Source: an uncultured Chloroflexota bacterium (GTDB taxonomy: Bacteria; Chloroflexota; Dehalococcoidia; CAUJGQ01). From it: DNA of 42,853 nucleotides. Numbering within the stretch: the first letter of the stretch is position 1; each line of letters starts with the position of its first letter. The position numbers were made by a program, and so were the translations under genes. Of this stretch, positions 8,545-15,759 are shown in pieces. The notes below the pieces were generated by a model, which was given only the letters and a program-made list of their open reading frames with translations, was not told the origin of the DNA and searched no databases. The stretch is taken from NCBI GenBank assembly GCA_937879875.1, contig CALFMN010000125.1:1-42853 (forward strand), read 5' to 3'.

Positions 8545-9579
8545 ATGATCATGCCCGACGAGCCGCGCACGCCCGACTTGAAATGGATGGACGCCGAGGT
8601 CGAGCGCGTGCGCGCCGTGCCGGGCGAACACGGCATGACGCTCGAAGCGATCAACATCGGCCGCTACGGCGTGGTGCCCGACCACTGGCCCTATCTGGAC
8701 GACACGCCGCGCGGCGCCGCGCCCGGCGGCCCCGTGACCTTCGCCTCCAGCTACTCGATCATGGACAAGGCCGACGTCTGGGCGGAGAACGCCGCCCAGC
8801 TCTACGAAGAGGCGATCCGCGAGCGCTGGACCTCGGCGGCGGACATCCCCTGGGCCACGCTGCAGCCGCTGCCGTACGAGCAGGAGCGGGCGATCGGCCA
8901 GATCTGCACGCGCCTCTCCGAGCAGGGGTTTCTCACGCAGCAGGTGCTCGGGCACTGGCTGGAAAAGATCGCCTACGGCTTCCTTGAGGTCAAGAGCTTC
9001 CTCGCCACGCAGCTCTACGACGCGGGCCGGCAGTGCGAGGTCTTCCGCAAGCGGGCGCTGGCCAACGGCGGCGGGCTGGGCATCGAAACGCCCGGCATCT
9101 GGAACCGCGCGCTGGTGGATTCACTGAAGTGGACCGAGTGCAGCGTCGGCCTGCACATCTTGCAAGGCGCGACGACGATCCGCCTGCTCGAGGCGCTGGA
9201 AACAGCGCTGCCGAGCGAAGCCGACCAGACGATCTGCCGCCTCGTGGCGCGCGATCAGCGACGTCACCTTGCCTACGGCGAAGCGCACCTCGCCTTCCAT
9301 CTGCAAAAGCGGCCGGAGCGGCGCGAGCAGCTCAACACCGGCTTCTTCCGCGCCGAGTCGGCCTACGCCAGCGACACGGCAGCCGACCGGCCCTTCTGCG
9401 AGGCCCTGGTGATCGTGCTGGGCGGCGCGGACGGCCACGACGCCGGTTGGCGCCGCCTGCTGGCGCTGCAGGAGCGCCAGGCGCAGGCGTATCTCGACGC
9501 GCTCGATCGCGCCGGCATGCCCGAGCACCGCGCCCGCGCCTACGCCGCCATCCACCGCCCGCTCGCCGCGCTGGTCTGA
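8545..9579 (+). CDS. Ferritin-like paralogue lacking diiron ligands
   Basis: A 344-residue protein collinear with the preceding diiron protein without gaps through the core; both share FRKRALANGGG and ADIPWxTL-type blocks. Ligand positions are changed. Glu130 becomes Gly128, the EXXH pair becomes Ala160 and Gln163 (DAGRQCEVF), Glu208 becomes Gly208, and Glu238 becomes Gln238. Only His241 (DQRRHLAYG) remains. It therefore should not bind a diiron centre, yet the frame is intact and conserved residues outside the site are kept, so it is a pseudoenzyme and not a decaying copy. The likely role is a heteromeric partner or regulator of the 7459 product. The start is ATG 8545 behind GGGAGCG; ATG 8551 is an alternative. 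Confidence 0.75.
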   Translation: MIMPDEPRTPDLKWMDAEVERVRAVPGEHGMTLEAINIGRYGVVPDHWPYLDDTPRGAAPGGPVTFASSYSIMDKADVWAENAAQLYEEAIRERWTSAADIPWATLQPLPYEQERAIGQICTRLSEQGFLTQQVLGHWLEKIAYGFLEVKSFLATQLYDAGRQCEVFRKRALANGGGLGIETPGIWNRALVDSLKWTECSVGLHILQGATTIRLLEALETALPSEADQTICRLVARDQRRHLAYGEAHLAFHLQKRPERREQLNTGFFRAESAYASDTAADRPFCEALVIVLGGADGHDAGWRRLLALQERQAQAYLDALDRAGMPEHRARAYAAIHRPLAALV

Positions 9580-9753
9580 CACAGCCAGTGCAGAGCTTGG
9601 CCGCCTCGCCATTCGATCCGGGGCGACGATCACCTTCGGCGGGGCAGGCGACACCCCTGTCGAGCAGCGCCACGCGGCCCGCGCGACCAGCGCTGGCGCA
9701 TGGCTGGCCTCCCGCGTCCCTGATGCCGCATCATGCGCCTCAGGAGGACCGCG

Positions 9754-10635
9754 ATGGCGTACGAGGCGATTCGGTATGAGGTCGCTGGGCCGGTGGCGAC
9801 GATCACCCTCAACCGGCCGGAAGCGCTAAACGCGATCAGCCCGGCGCTCGAAGCCGAGTTGCATCTGGCGTTGGACGAGGCCGACGGCGACCCTGCGGTG
9901 CGCGCCGTGATTCTCACGGGCGCGGGTCGCGCCTTCTCCGCCGGCTACGACATGGCCGGCCGCAACGCTGACGGCCGCATGGGGCCGCTCGATCCGACCG
10001 GCATCAGTCACGCCGAATACCTGCGCTGGTGGCACGGCAACGACACGCGCAATGTGCAGAAGCTGCTGCATCTCTGGTATCTCACCAAGCCCGTGATCGC
10101 GGCCGTGAACGGCTACGCGATGGGCGGCGGCTTCTGGTATTCGACGGCCTGCGACATCACCATCGCCTCGGAGCGGGCCGTGTTCGCGCAGCCGGAGGTG
10201 CGGCACGTTTCCAACAGCACCTTCCTGTTCGCCGCGCTGTGCGGCTGGAAGGTCGCCAACCGCTACGCGCTGACGGGTGATCATATCGATGCCGCCGAGG
10301 CGCTGCGTATCGGCCTGATCAATGAGGTCGTGCCGCACGATGATCTGCTGCCGGCGGCGCGGCGGCTGGCGCAGCGCATCGCCAGCGTGCCGGAACCGTC
10401 GGTGCGGCTGAACAAGCAGGTGACGGCCTACGGCCTGCTCTCCGCCGGCGTCGCCTCGGGCATGCTGGTGAATGGCCCGCTCTCCGCGCTGGCGCACAGC
10501 TCGCACGGGCCGGAGCGCGAGCGGCTGTACGAGGCGCAACGGCGCGGCGGCATGAAGGCCTTCCTTGCTGCGCGCGACGAGCCGTTTCACCCCGAACCCT
10601 TCGGCCCGAAGTCGCGGCCGGAGCCGGGCACCTAA
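9754..10635 (+). CDS. Enoyl-CoA hydratase/isomerase family protein (crotonase)
   Basis: A 293-residue crotonase-fold protein acting on an acyl-CoA thioester. It shows ITLNRPEALNAISPALEAEL at the N-terminus, the oxyanion-hole segments RAFSAGYDMAGR and NGYAMGGGFWYSTACD, and a C-terminal helical region. The segment that usually carries the second catalytic Glu (FAQPEVRHVSNSTFLF) is unlike classical hydratases, so the exact reaction is open. The start is ATG 9754 with AGGAGG ideally spaced. The TAA stop (10633-10635) lies inside the palindromic repeat beginning at 10626, so the last residues (PGT) and the stop are provided by the repeat. It may be co-transcribed with the ferritin-like pair, though the gap is 174 bp. 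Confidence 0.85.
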   Translation: MAYEAIRYEVAGPVATITLNRPEALNAISPALEAELHLALDEADGDPAVRAVILTGAGRAFSAGYDMAGRNADGRMGPLDPTGISHAEYLRWWHGNDTRNVQKLLHLWYLTKPVIAAVNGYAMGGGFWYSTACDITIASERAVFAQPEVRHVSNSTFLFAALCGWKVANRYALTGDHIDAAEALRIGLINEVVPHDDLLPAARRLAQRIASVPEPSVRLNKQVTAYGLLSAGVASGMLVNGPLSALAHSSHGPERERLYEAQRRGGMKAFLAARDEPFHPEPFGPKSRPEPGT

Positions 10636-10848
10636 CCCTGCTTTGGCTGGCGGCAAAGCTCCCTTCCCGACACGGGAAGGGTTCGGACTGAGGACACCCG
10701 GAGCGATGGGAGAGCAGTCCGCCGCCTCTCCCAACAAGGACACCCAGGCCGCGCCGCCGTCCGACGCCGTGGGGAACGCTCCAGAAGTCCCTTTCCCGTT
10801 TCGGGAAGGGACAGCTTTGCCGCCAGCCAAAGCAGGGTTAGGTGCCCC
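10626..10848. repeat. Dispersed palindromic repeat, copy A (inverted orientation)
   Basis: A 223-bp element whose ends are GGGCACCTAACCCTG and its complement. Left and right arms of about 52 bp pair almost perfectly with each other. Each arm also folds alone: GCTTTG/CAAAGC at 10640-10659 and again at 10814-10833, then CCCTTCCCG/CGGGAAGGG. The core reads GGAACGCTCCAGAAGTCCC near the right arm, the reverse of copies B-D. The left end overlaps the stop codon of the crotonase. Confidence 0.85.
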
Positions 10849-10944
10849 GCCAGCGCCGCGCCGCCAGGAACGCTGCGGATGCTCGTGGACGCGCGTGCCG
10901 CTTCGCGGGTGCGGCCAATCCGGCCGGAGCAGGACCGCGGCGGG

Positions 10945-11184
10945 GTGGTGGCTTTCTCGCAATCGCAGCCAGAGACCTTCAGCGTCGCGGAGGCGGCCGC
11001 GCGGCTGCGCATCGGCCGCAGGGCCGTCTACCGGCGGCTCGCGGGCGGCACCCTTGCCGGCGTCAAGTGCAGCGCTCGTAGGGCGCGCTGGCGCGCTACG
11101 GCAACTCCGGATGGCGCGTGCTCAGGCGCGAGGCGACCTCGTATTCGCGGAGCAGGCGGTCGGCGTCGTCCACGGCGGCCTTGA
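10945..11184 (+). pseudogene. HTH_17/excisionase-type DNA-binding domain remnant
   Basis: From GTG 10945 (or 10948) the frame encodes a typical HTH_17 domain: FSVAEAAARLRIGRRAVYRRLAGGTLAGVK, a winged-helix excisionase-like fold. In intact members this is followed by a strand like GRRWRI. Here the sequence turns into a low-complexity Arg-rich run that overlaps the 3' end of the opposite gene (stop at 11096). I read it as a domain truncated after about 45 residues. It starts about 100 bp after the palindromic repeat copy A. The domain is common in Xis proteins and in small regulators; no integrase is nearby. Confidence 0.45.
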
Positions 11185-11854
11185 CGCGTTCGAGCTCCAA
11201 CGCCCGCGGCCGTCCCAGCCGCGCCTCGCGCCGCTGAAACAGGTCGGCGTTGCCGCGGATGACGGTCAGCTTGGTGCGGATACGCTCCAGCAAGAGCGCA
11301 CTGCGTTGCCCTTCGGCGTGCCAGTCACCGGTATCTTGCGCAGGAGCCGGCACGACCGGAGCGGCATCGATCGGCTGGCAGGACACCACAGCCCCGTTCA
11401 CGGGCGCCGCGGCGGGCTGTCGCCGGCCCTGCCGCAATCGCGATTGCTGCGGCACAGATTCCGGCGCGACCAGTCCGTCCGCCCATGGCTGGATCTGTAC
11501 CTGCCACATACCGGCGGACCATGCTCCCTGCGGCCCGGCCGGGTACGGCACGCACGGGTGTGCCCAGCTCGTCCCGGTTTCCATGACCTGCATGATCCCC
11601 GGGACGAGCGGCAACACCTCTGCGAACAGATCCGCTGCCCGAGTGCTGACCAGTTCGGCGACGGGCCGCCCCAGAAAGTGCGGCCCGTAGGGCGCGGCGT
11701 AGCGGCAGACGAACTCGGTATCAAAGAGGAAGACATGCGCGGGCAGCAGCAGCAACAGCTGGTGCAGCGCGATCGCCTCTTCACCCTGCTTTTCCCCCTG
11801 CATCGTCTGCGGCATCCTGGGTCGGCGGTCATGGCCGGCGGCGTTCATAGGCAT
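11096..11854 (-). CDS. PAS-domain protein with degenerate HisKA-like segment
   Basis: A 252-residue cytoplasmic protein. Residues about 25-120 look like a PAS sensor domain (LLLPAHVFLFDTEFVCRYA, then FLGRPVAELVSTRAADLFAE). A Pro/Ala/Gln-rich linker follows, and then a helical segment, RIRTKLTVIRGNADLFQRRE. This mirrors a histidine-kinase dimerisation motif (HELRTPLTVIRGYAEL type), but the phosphorylated His is replaced by Glu. There is no HATPase domain. It is thus a sensor-like protein without kinase activity, perhaps a decoy or oligomerisation partner. The start at ATG 11854 has no strong ribosome site; ATG at residue 18 is possible. It does not share an operon with a recognisable response regulator. 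Confidence 0.55.
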   Translation of the reverse strand: MPMNAAGHDRRPRMPQTMQGEKQGEEAIALHQLLLLLPAHVFLFDTEFVCRYAAPYGPHFLGRPVAELVSTRAADLFAEVLPLVPGIMQVMETGTSWAHPCVPYPAGPQGAWSAGMWQVQIQPWADGLVAPESVPQQSRLRQGRRQPAAAPVNGAVVSCQPIDAAPVVPAPAQDTGDWHAEGQRSALLLERIRTKLTVIRGNADLFQRREARLGRPRALELERVKAAVDDADRLLREYEVASRLSTRHPELP

Positions 11855-12144
11855 CTGTCCGTATAGAGCGTAGCGTAGAGGGTACCGGACAGCGGCCGCA
11901 ATACGTCGTGCTCCGGGTGGCGTTACTCCCTTGGGCCAACCGGGGCCATCGTTCGAGTCATGGGCAGACCGTCGCGCCCTCCGCCCGTGCGGCGTCGCTC
12001 GATCGCTGCGGCATGCACAGGGAGACCGAGTGCTGCCTGAGCGGCCTTGCGGGCAGGCGAGTTGTGCGGGCGGAGGGCGAGGGAGTGTCTGCCAGCTCTC
12101 TCTGCAGCTGGCCGAAACTGGGCCGGCCCCTCAGCGAAGCAACG

Positions 12145-12474
12145 TCAGGAAGGCTCCCCGCCGAACAGCGTCTTGCGATACAGCGTGCCGGACTTCGTCT
12201 TCTCCAGCCGTGGCTCCAGCGTCAGCTCGCCGCGGTCGATCCGGCGCAAGAACTCATCGAGTGCAAAATGCACCACCTCGGACGACGAGATCTCCATGTT
12301 CGCCGCCAGGTCGCGGAGGCGCTCCTGCAGCTCTTTGGGCAGATAGTAGGTGCCCTTGTCGGGCAGGACGCGTGCGGGCTTCTTGGGCCGCACGCCCAGG
12401 CGGCGCACCTGCGTCTCGGCCTGAGCGCGGCTGAACGGATCATCGCCGAGACCGGCGCGGCGGCTCATAGTCAT
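12145..12474 (-). CDS. Small RHH/ParB-like partner of ParA
   Basis: A 109-residue basic protein starting at ATG 12474. After a variable N-terminus with KKPARVLPDKG, the segment YYLPKELQERLRDLAANMEI then SSSEVVHFALDEFLRRI has the strand-helix-helix pattern of ribbon-helix-helix DNA-binding proteins (strand TYYLP, two amphipathic helices, dimeric). A charged tail ends in SGTLYRKTLFG. It follows parA by 49 bp on the same strand, the usual place of a centromere-binding partner or autoregulator. It might bind the dyad at 13348-13364 upstream of parA, which is inference. No ParB nuclease/CTPase motifs are present. Confidence 0.65.
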   Translation of the reverse strand: MTMSRRAGLGDDPFSRAQAETQVRRLGVRPKKPARVLPDKGTYYLPKELQERLRDLAANMEISSSEVVHFALDEFLRRIDRGELTLEPRLEKTKSGTLYRKTLFGGEPS

Positions 12475-12523
12475 CGTCTGACTGGTCCTTCTCTTCGGTG
12501 CGGGCGCGCCAGCAAGGGCGCGC

Positions 12524-13267
12524 TCAGGCGTGCGCCACGCGGTCGGTGAAGCGGGCGTAGTCCTCCGCCCCGATCGACTGCGGCGCGTACTCGTAGATCG
12601 TCTTGTGGTGGCCGGCGGCCTCGGAGACGCGTACGTTCTTGCGGATCGGCTCGGCCACGATGCCGTCGTAGTGCTCGGCAAGCAGCGCGACGGCGGCGCG
12701 GCTTTTGCGGTCCCGCGCATCGTAAAAGGTTGGCAGGATCGCGCGCACGCCGAGGCCGTAGCCCTCGCGCTGCATCTCCTCGACCGTGGACAGATGCTCG
12801 CGGGCACCGTCGAGCGCGAGGTAGTCGCAGGAGACCGGCAGGATCACTTCGGTGGCCGCGATCAAGGCGTTGATATTCAGCACATCGAGCGATGGCGCGC
12901 AGTCCAGCAGGATGAAGTCGTAGTCGCGCAGCACGGGCCGCAGCGCGGTGAGCAGCAGCTCTTCGCGGCGTCGACGGCTGGTCAGCATCTCCTTCGCCTC
13001 GGCCAGGTTCTTGGCCGAGGGCAGCACGGCGAGCCGCGGCCGCACCTGGTAGATCGCCGCCTCAACCGCAAGCCCGCGCACGAGCACGTCGAACACGGTG
13101 CGTTCCGGTTCGAGGTTGAAATACTTGCCGATCTGCCCCTGCGCGTCGAGATCCACGAGCAATGTACTGAAGCCGGCGGCAGCAAGGCCGGCGCCCAGGT
13201 TGACGACTGTCGTCGTCTTGCCGACGCCGCCCTTCTGGTTGGCGACGGCAATCGTTCGCGTTGCCAA
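12524..13267 (-). CDS. parA: ParA/Soj-family ATPase
   Basis: A 247-residue deviant Walker ATPase. Walker A is NQKGGVGKTT (residues 10-19, with the signature Lys before GG). Walker A' is LLVDLDAQGQ, and Walker B is DFILLDCAPSLDVLN. The start is TTG 13267 behind GGGAGG (5-base spacing); no ATG fits. It lacks an N-terminal HTH, as expected of the chromosomal or type-Ib class. The neighbour downstream is an RHH-like small protein, and upstream are FHA, VWA and PP2C genes on the same strand. Instead of replicon partition, the pair could position a protein assembly. This is not resolvable from sequence, since no parS or replication gene is visible. Confidence 0.85.
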   Translation of the reverse strand: MATRTIAVANQKGGVGKTTTVVNLGAGLAAAGFSTLLVDLDAQGQIGKYFNLEPERTVFDVLVRGLAVEAAIYQVRPRLAVLPSAKNLAEAKEMLTSRRRREELLLTALRPVLRDYDFILLDCAPSLDVLNINALIAATEVILPVSCDYLALDGAREHLSTVEEMQREGYGLGVRAILPTFYDARDRKSRAAVALLAEHYDGIVAEPIRKNVRVSEAAGHHKTIYEYAPQSIGAEDYARFTDRVAHA

Positions 13268-13347
13268 GCGGTCCTCCCTATCCCCGGCCCGGCCGGCACG
13301 GCATCTGGCCGTGTACCGGCCTGACCACCGGCAGCAGGCCGGCATCG

Positions 13348-13364
13348 CTGTTATAGCATAACAG
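13348..13364. promoter_or_regulatory. 17-bp dyad operator candidate CTGTTA-N5-TAACAG
   Basis: CTGTTAT-agc-ATAACAG is a perfect 7-3-7 inverted repeat 81 bp upstream of the parA TTG. On the coding strand it overlaps a TATAAC sequence that could be a -10. The same CTGTTA-N5-TAACAG pattern recurs at 21778-21794. Likely a repressor site controlling parA and its partner. Confidence 0.55.
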
Positions 13365-13436
13365 TTACGGCAGAGGGAAGCCGAGGGTTGACCGCTTACG
13401 GCTCGCCGTGACCACGGCCGCCGCAGCCCGCGGCGG

Positions 13437-14252
13437 CTACGCCACGTGGACGGTGATGCGGCAGGTGCGGCCGAGCACGATCGTGTCGCTGTCTTTGAGC
13501 GGCTGCGGGTCTTTGGCAAGCACGGCGGCACCGTTGATCGTGCTGCCGTTGGTCGAGCCCAGATCCTCAAACTTGAGCACGCCGCCCTCACGGAAGATGC
13601 GGCCGTGCCGGCGCGAGACGGCGTGCACGCGCTCGCCGCCCTCCACGACAATGTCGTTGCCGTCGAAGTCGAGCTCGGGATAGATGCCTGATTCCGCGTC
13701 GCGCCGGCCGATCTTCACCTCGTCGCCCCGCATCTCGTAACGGCTGCTGGCGACCGGCCCGCTCAGATCGAAGGCGATCTGCGGTCCGGTCGGCGCGGGC
13801 GGCTGCGCGGAGATCGACATCGTCGGCGCGGCGGCCTGGTCGGCGGGCGGGGCCGCGGCCGCCTGCTGGTCCGCCGGGGCGGCCTGCGGTTGGCTCGCCG
13901 CCGAACTGGCGGTCGCCGCGTCGGCGGCCGGCGCGGGCGTGGCCGCGGCCGGTGCTGCGGCGGGCGGCTGCTCGGTGAGCGGCTGGCCGCAGGTATCGCA
14001 GAATGTGCCGGATACCGGCGCCGCCGCGCCGCAGTGCGGACAGGTGGTCGGCGCGGGCGGCGTTTGCAGCATGCGCTGGAACTCTTCGTCGGAGTAGGCG
14101 AGCGGGCTGCCGCCCGCGGCCGCGGGGCTGGCGCCGCTGCTGCCGGCCGACGTTGCCGCCGCGGGCGCCGCTGCCGCATTCAGATCGCTGCCGCAGTCGA
14201 GGCAGTACTGCTCGCCGGCCGGATTCTCCTTGCCGCAGGCTGGACATTTCAT
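13437..14252 (-). CDS. FHA-domain protein with double zinc ribbon
   Basis: A 271-residue cytoplasmic protein. Two zinc ribbons are visible: CPACGKENPAGEQYCLDCG at residues 3-21, and CPHCGAAAPVSGTFCDTCG at about 71-89. A long Ala/Pro/Gln linker follows (about 95-160). The C-terminal FHA domain (about 180-270) has the phosphothreonine-binding residues in KIGRRD, VSRRHG and DLGSTNGSTI. FHA domains bind phosphothreonine, so it should read signals erased by the PP2C phosphatase encoded two genes upstream. The start is ATG 14252 with AGGTGC. It sits 121 bp after the VWA gene on the same strand. Confidence 0.88.
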   Translation of the reverse strand: MKCPACGKENPAGEQYCLDCGSDLNAAAAPAAATSAGSSGASPAAAGGSPLAYSDEEFQRMLQTPPAPTTCPHCGAAAPVSGTFCDTCGQPLTEQPPAAAPAAATPAPAADAATASSAASQPQAAPADQQAAAAPPADQAAAPTMSISAQPPAPTGPQIAFDLSGPVASSRYEMRGDEVKIGRRDAESGIYPELDFDGNDIVVEGGERVHAVSRRHGRIFREGGVLKFEDLGSTNGSTINGAAVLAKDPQPLKDSDTIVLGRTCRITVHVA

Positions 14253-14373
14253 CGTTCTGCACCTGTGGCGGCCGTGGCGGCCGCGGGCGTTCGAGTCGCG
14301 TCGTACCTGTTCAATGCTGGCTGAAGCGGCTGATTTGCGCCGCACTCGCGGCGTTGCCGCACGCGGCCCAGTC

Positions 14374-15711
14374 TCAACTCAGCTTGGTGGTGCCGCGCGT
14401 CTGGTCGCCGGCCAGCTTGCGTGTGCCGGAGCTGACCTCGCCCTGGCGCACCTCGGTTTGCATCTGCTCGATCGCGGACATATCGCCTTGCAGCTTGGCC
14501 GTGGCCGCGCTGTCGCCGCGCTCCTGCGCCTGCGAGAGCAGCTTGCCCGTCACCTGCCGCGCCTCGTCCAAAAGCTTGCCGGTCTGCGCCGCCTGCTCGC
14601 CGGAGAGGCGGCCGGTCTGCGTCGCCAATACGGCCTGCTTGATCAGGTCGGCCTTGCGCAGCTCGCCGGCGTAATGGTCCACCTGCACGTTCACCTGCGC
14701 CGCCAGCGAGCGGTCCTCGGTGAACTCGACGAAGACCTGGCCGCCGTCGGGCCGCTCGGACTGGTTGTAGGCGTTGGAGCCGGGCATGTCGTAGGAGATC
14801 TGCATGAAACCGGGGCGCTTCTTGCCGGTTGTCGTCTGCGGCGGCATCGAGAAGCCGACGAGAAAGTCGCGCTCCTCTTCTGAGCCGAGATTCGGCAGCG
14901 AGATGCGCACGTTGCGCTCGTCGACACGGTTTAGCTGCAAGTCCACGGCGGCGGGAAAGACCTGCGACACCTGCCCGATCTGCACGTTGGCGATCACGGT
15001 GATCTGGAGCACGGTGTTGGTGATCGTGACGCCCTGTGTCTCCTGGAACTCCTGCGTTAAATTGTTGACGAGCTGCTGCGAGTCCTTGATGTAGCGCGTG
15101 TTGCCGCGCGTGCGGTCGGCGATCTCGCGCAGCAGCACCTCGTTGTAGGTCTCGCCCACGCCGTAGGTCGAAATCGCCATGCTCTGCTCGCTGTCGTAGA
15201 AGTTGTTCTGCAAGAACTCCTGCAACGGGCGGGCGTCGCTGCTGTCGTTCTGGCCGTCGGTGAAGAAGATGATGCGGCCCACACGACCCTGCAGCACGCC
15301 TTGCAGGCCGCGAAACGCCTCGCGCAGGCCCAGCGACATATACGTCCCGCCGCCGGCGCGGATGCGGTCGATCGCGGCGTTCGCCTGTGCCTTGCCGTTG
15401 GCGTCCATCACCGCCGGGCCGAAGGCCGTGGCCGCCGAAGATGAGAAAAGCACGAGCACGATCGTATCGTCGGCCGTCGCCAGATCCACGATCTCGCGCA
15501 CGGCATACTTGGCCCACTCGATCTTGGTGCTGCCCTGCATCGATTCGTTCATTGAGCCGGAGACATCCAGCACGATCGCCGTCGCCCGCAGCGTGGTGCC
15601 GCCCTGCACCGGCGCTTTCACCGAGACCAGCGCGTAGTTGGCGGTGTCCGCGTCGCCGACCGTAACGTACGGGCGCAGCACCTGTGTGTTGACGGTGAAC
15701 TGGTTCGCCAC
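14374..15711 (-). CDS. von Willebrand factor A domain protein
   Basis: A 445-residue protein with an N-terminal VWA domain. The MIDAS motif DVSGSMN is at about residues 49-55, with GGGTYMSLGL and FFTDGQND completing the metal site. After the VWA, a beta-rich region (about 220-330) is followed by a helical, charged C-terminus rich in Gln (TGKLLDEARQVTGKLLSQAQ). No signal peptide or membrane segment is seen, so it is cytosolic. I place the start at GTG 15711: AGGAGG lies 6 bases before it but directly abuts the ATG at 15717, which is too close. It lies between the PP2C and FHA genes, a frequent trio in threonine-phosphorylation signalling loci. Confidence 0.85.
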   Translation of the reverse strand: MANQFTVNTQVLRPYVTVGDADTANYALVSVKAPVQGGTTLRATAIVLDVSGSMNESMQGSTKIEWAKYAVREIVDLATADDTIVLVLFSSSAATAFGPAVMDANGKAQANAAIDRIRAGGGTYMSLGLREAFRGLQGVLQGRVGRIIFFTDGQNDSSDARPLQEFLQNNFYDSEQSMAISTYGVGETYNEVLLREIADRTRGNTRYIKDSQQLVNNLTQEFQETQGVTITNTVLQITVIANVQIGQVSQVFPAAVDLQLNRVDERNVRISLPNLGSEEERDFLVGFSMPPQTTTGKKRPGFMQISYDMPGSNAYNQSERPDGGQVFVEFTEDRSLAAQVNVQVDHYAGELRKADLIKQAVLATQTGRLSGEQAAQTGKLLDEARQVTGKLLSQAQERGDSAATAKLQGDMSAIEQMQTEVRQGEVSSGTRKLAGDQTRGTTKLS

Positions 15712-15759
15712 ACCCATCCTCCTGCTCGCGGGGCGCCTGCGAGGTCTGCGCGCTCGCGG

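Noticed and set aside
7126..8955. Long minus-strand open frame (609 codons) opposite the ferritin-like genes
   Set aside because: Antisense shadow of the two diiron-family genes; no domain and typical shadow composition.
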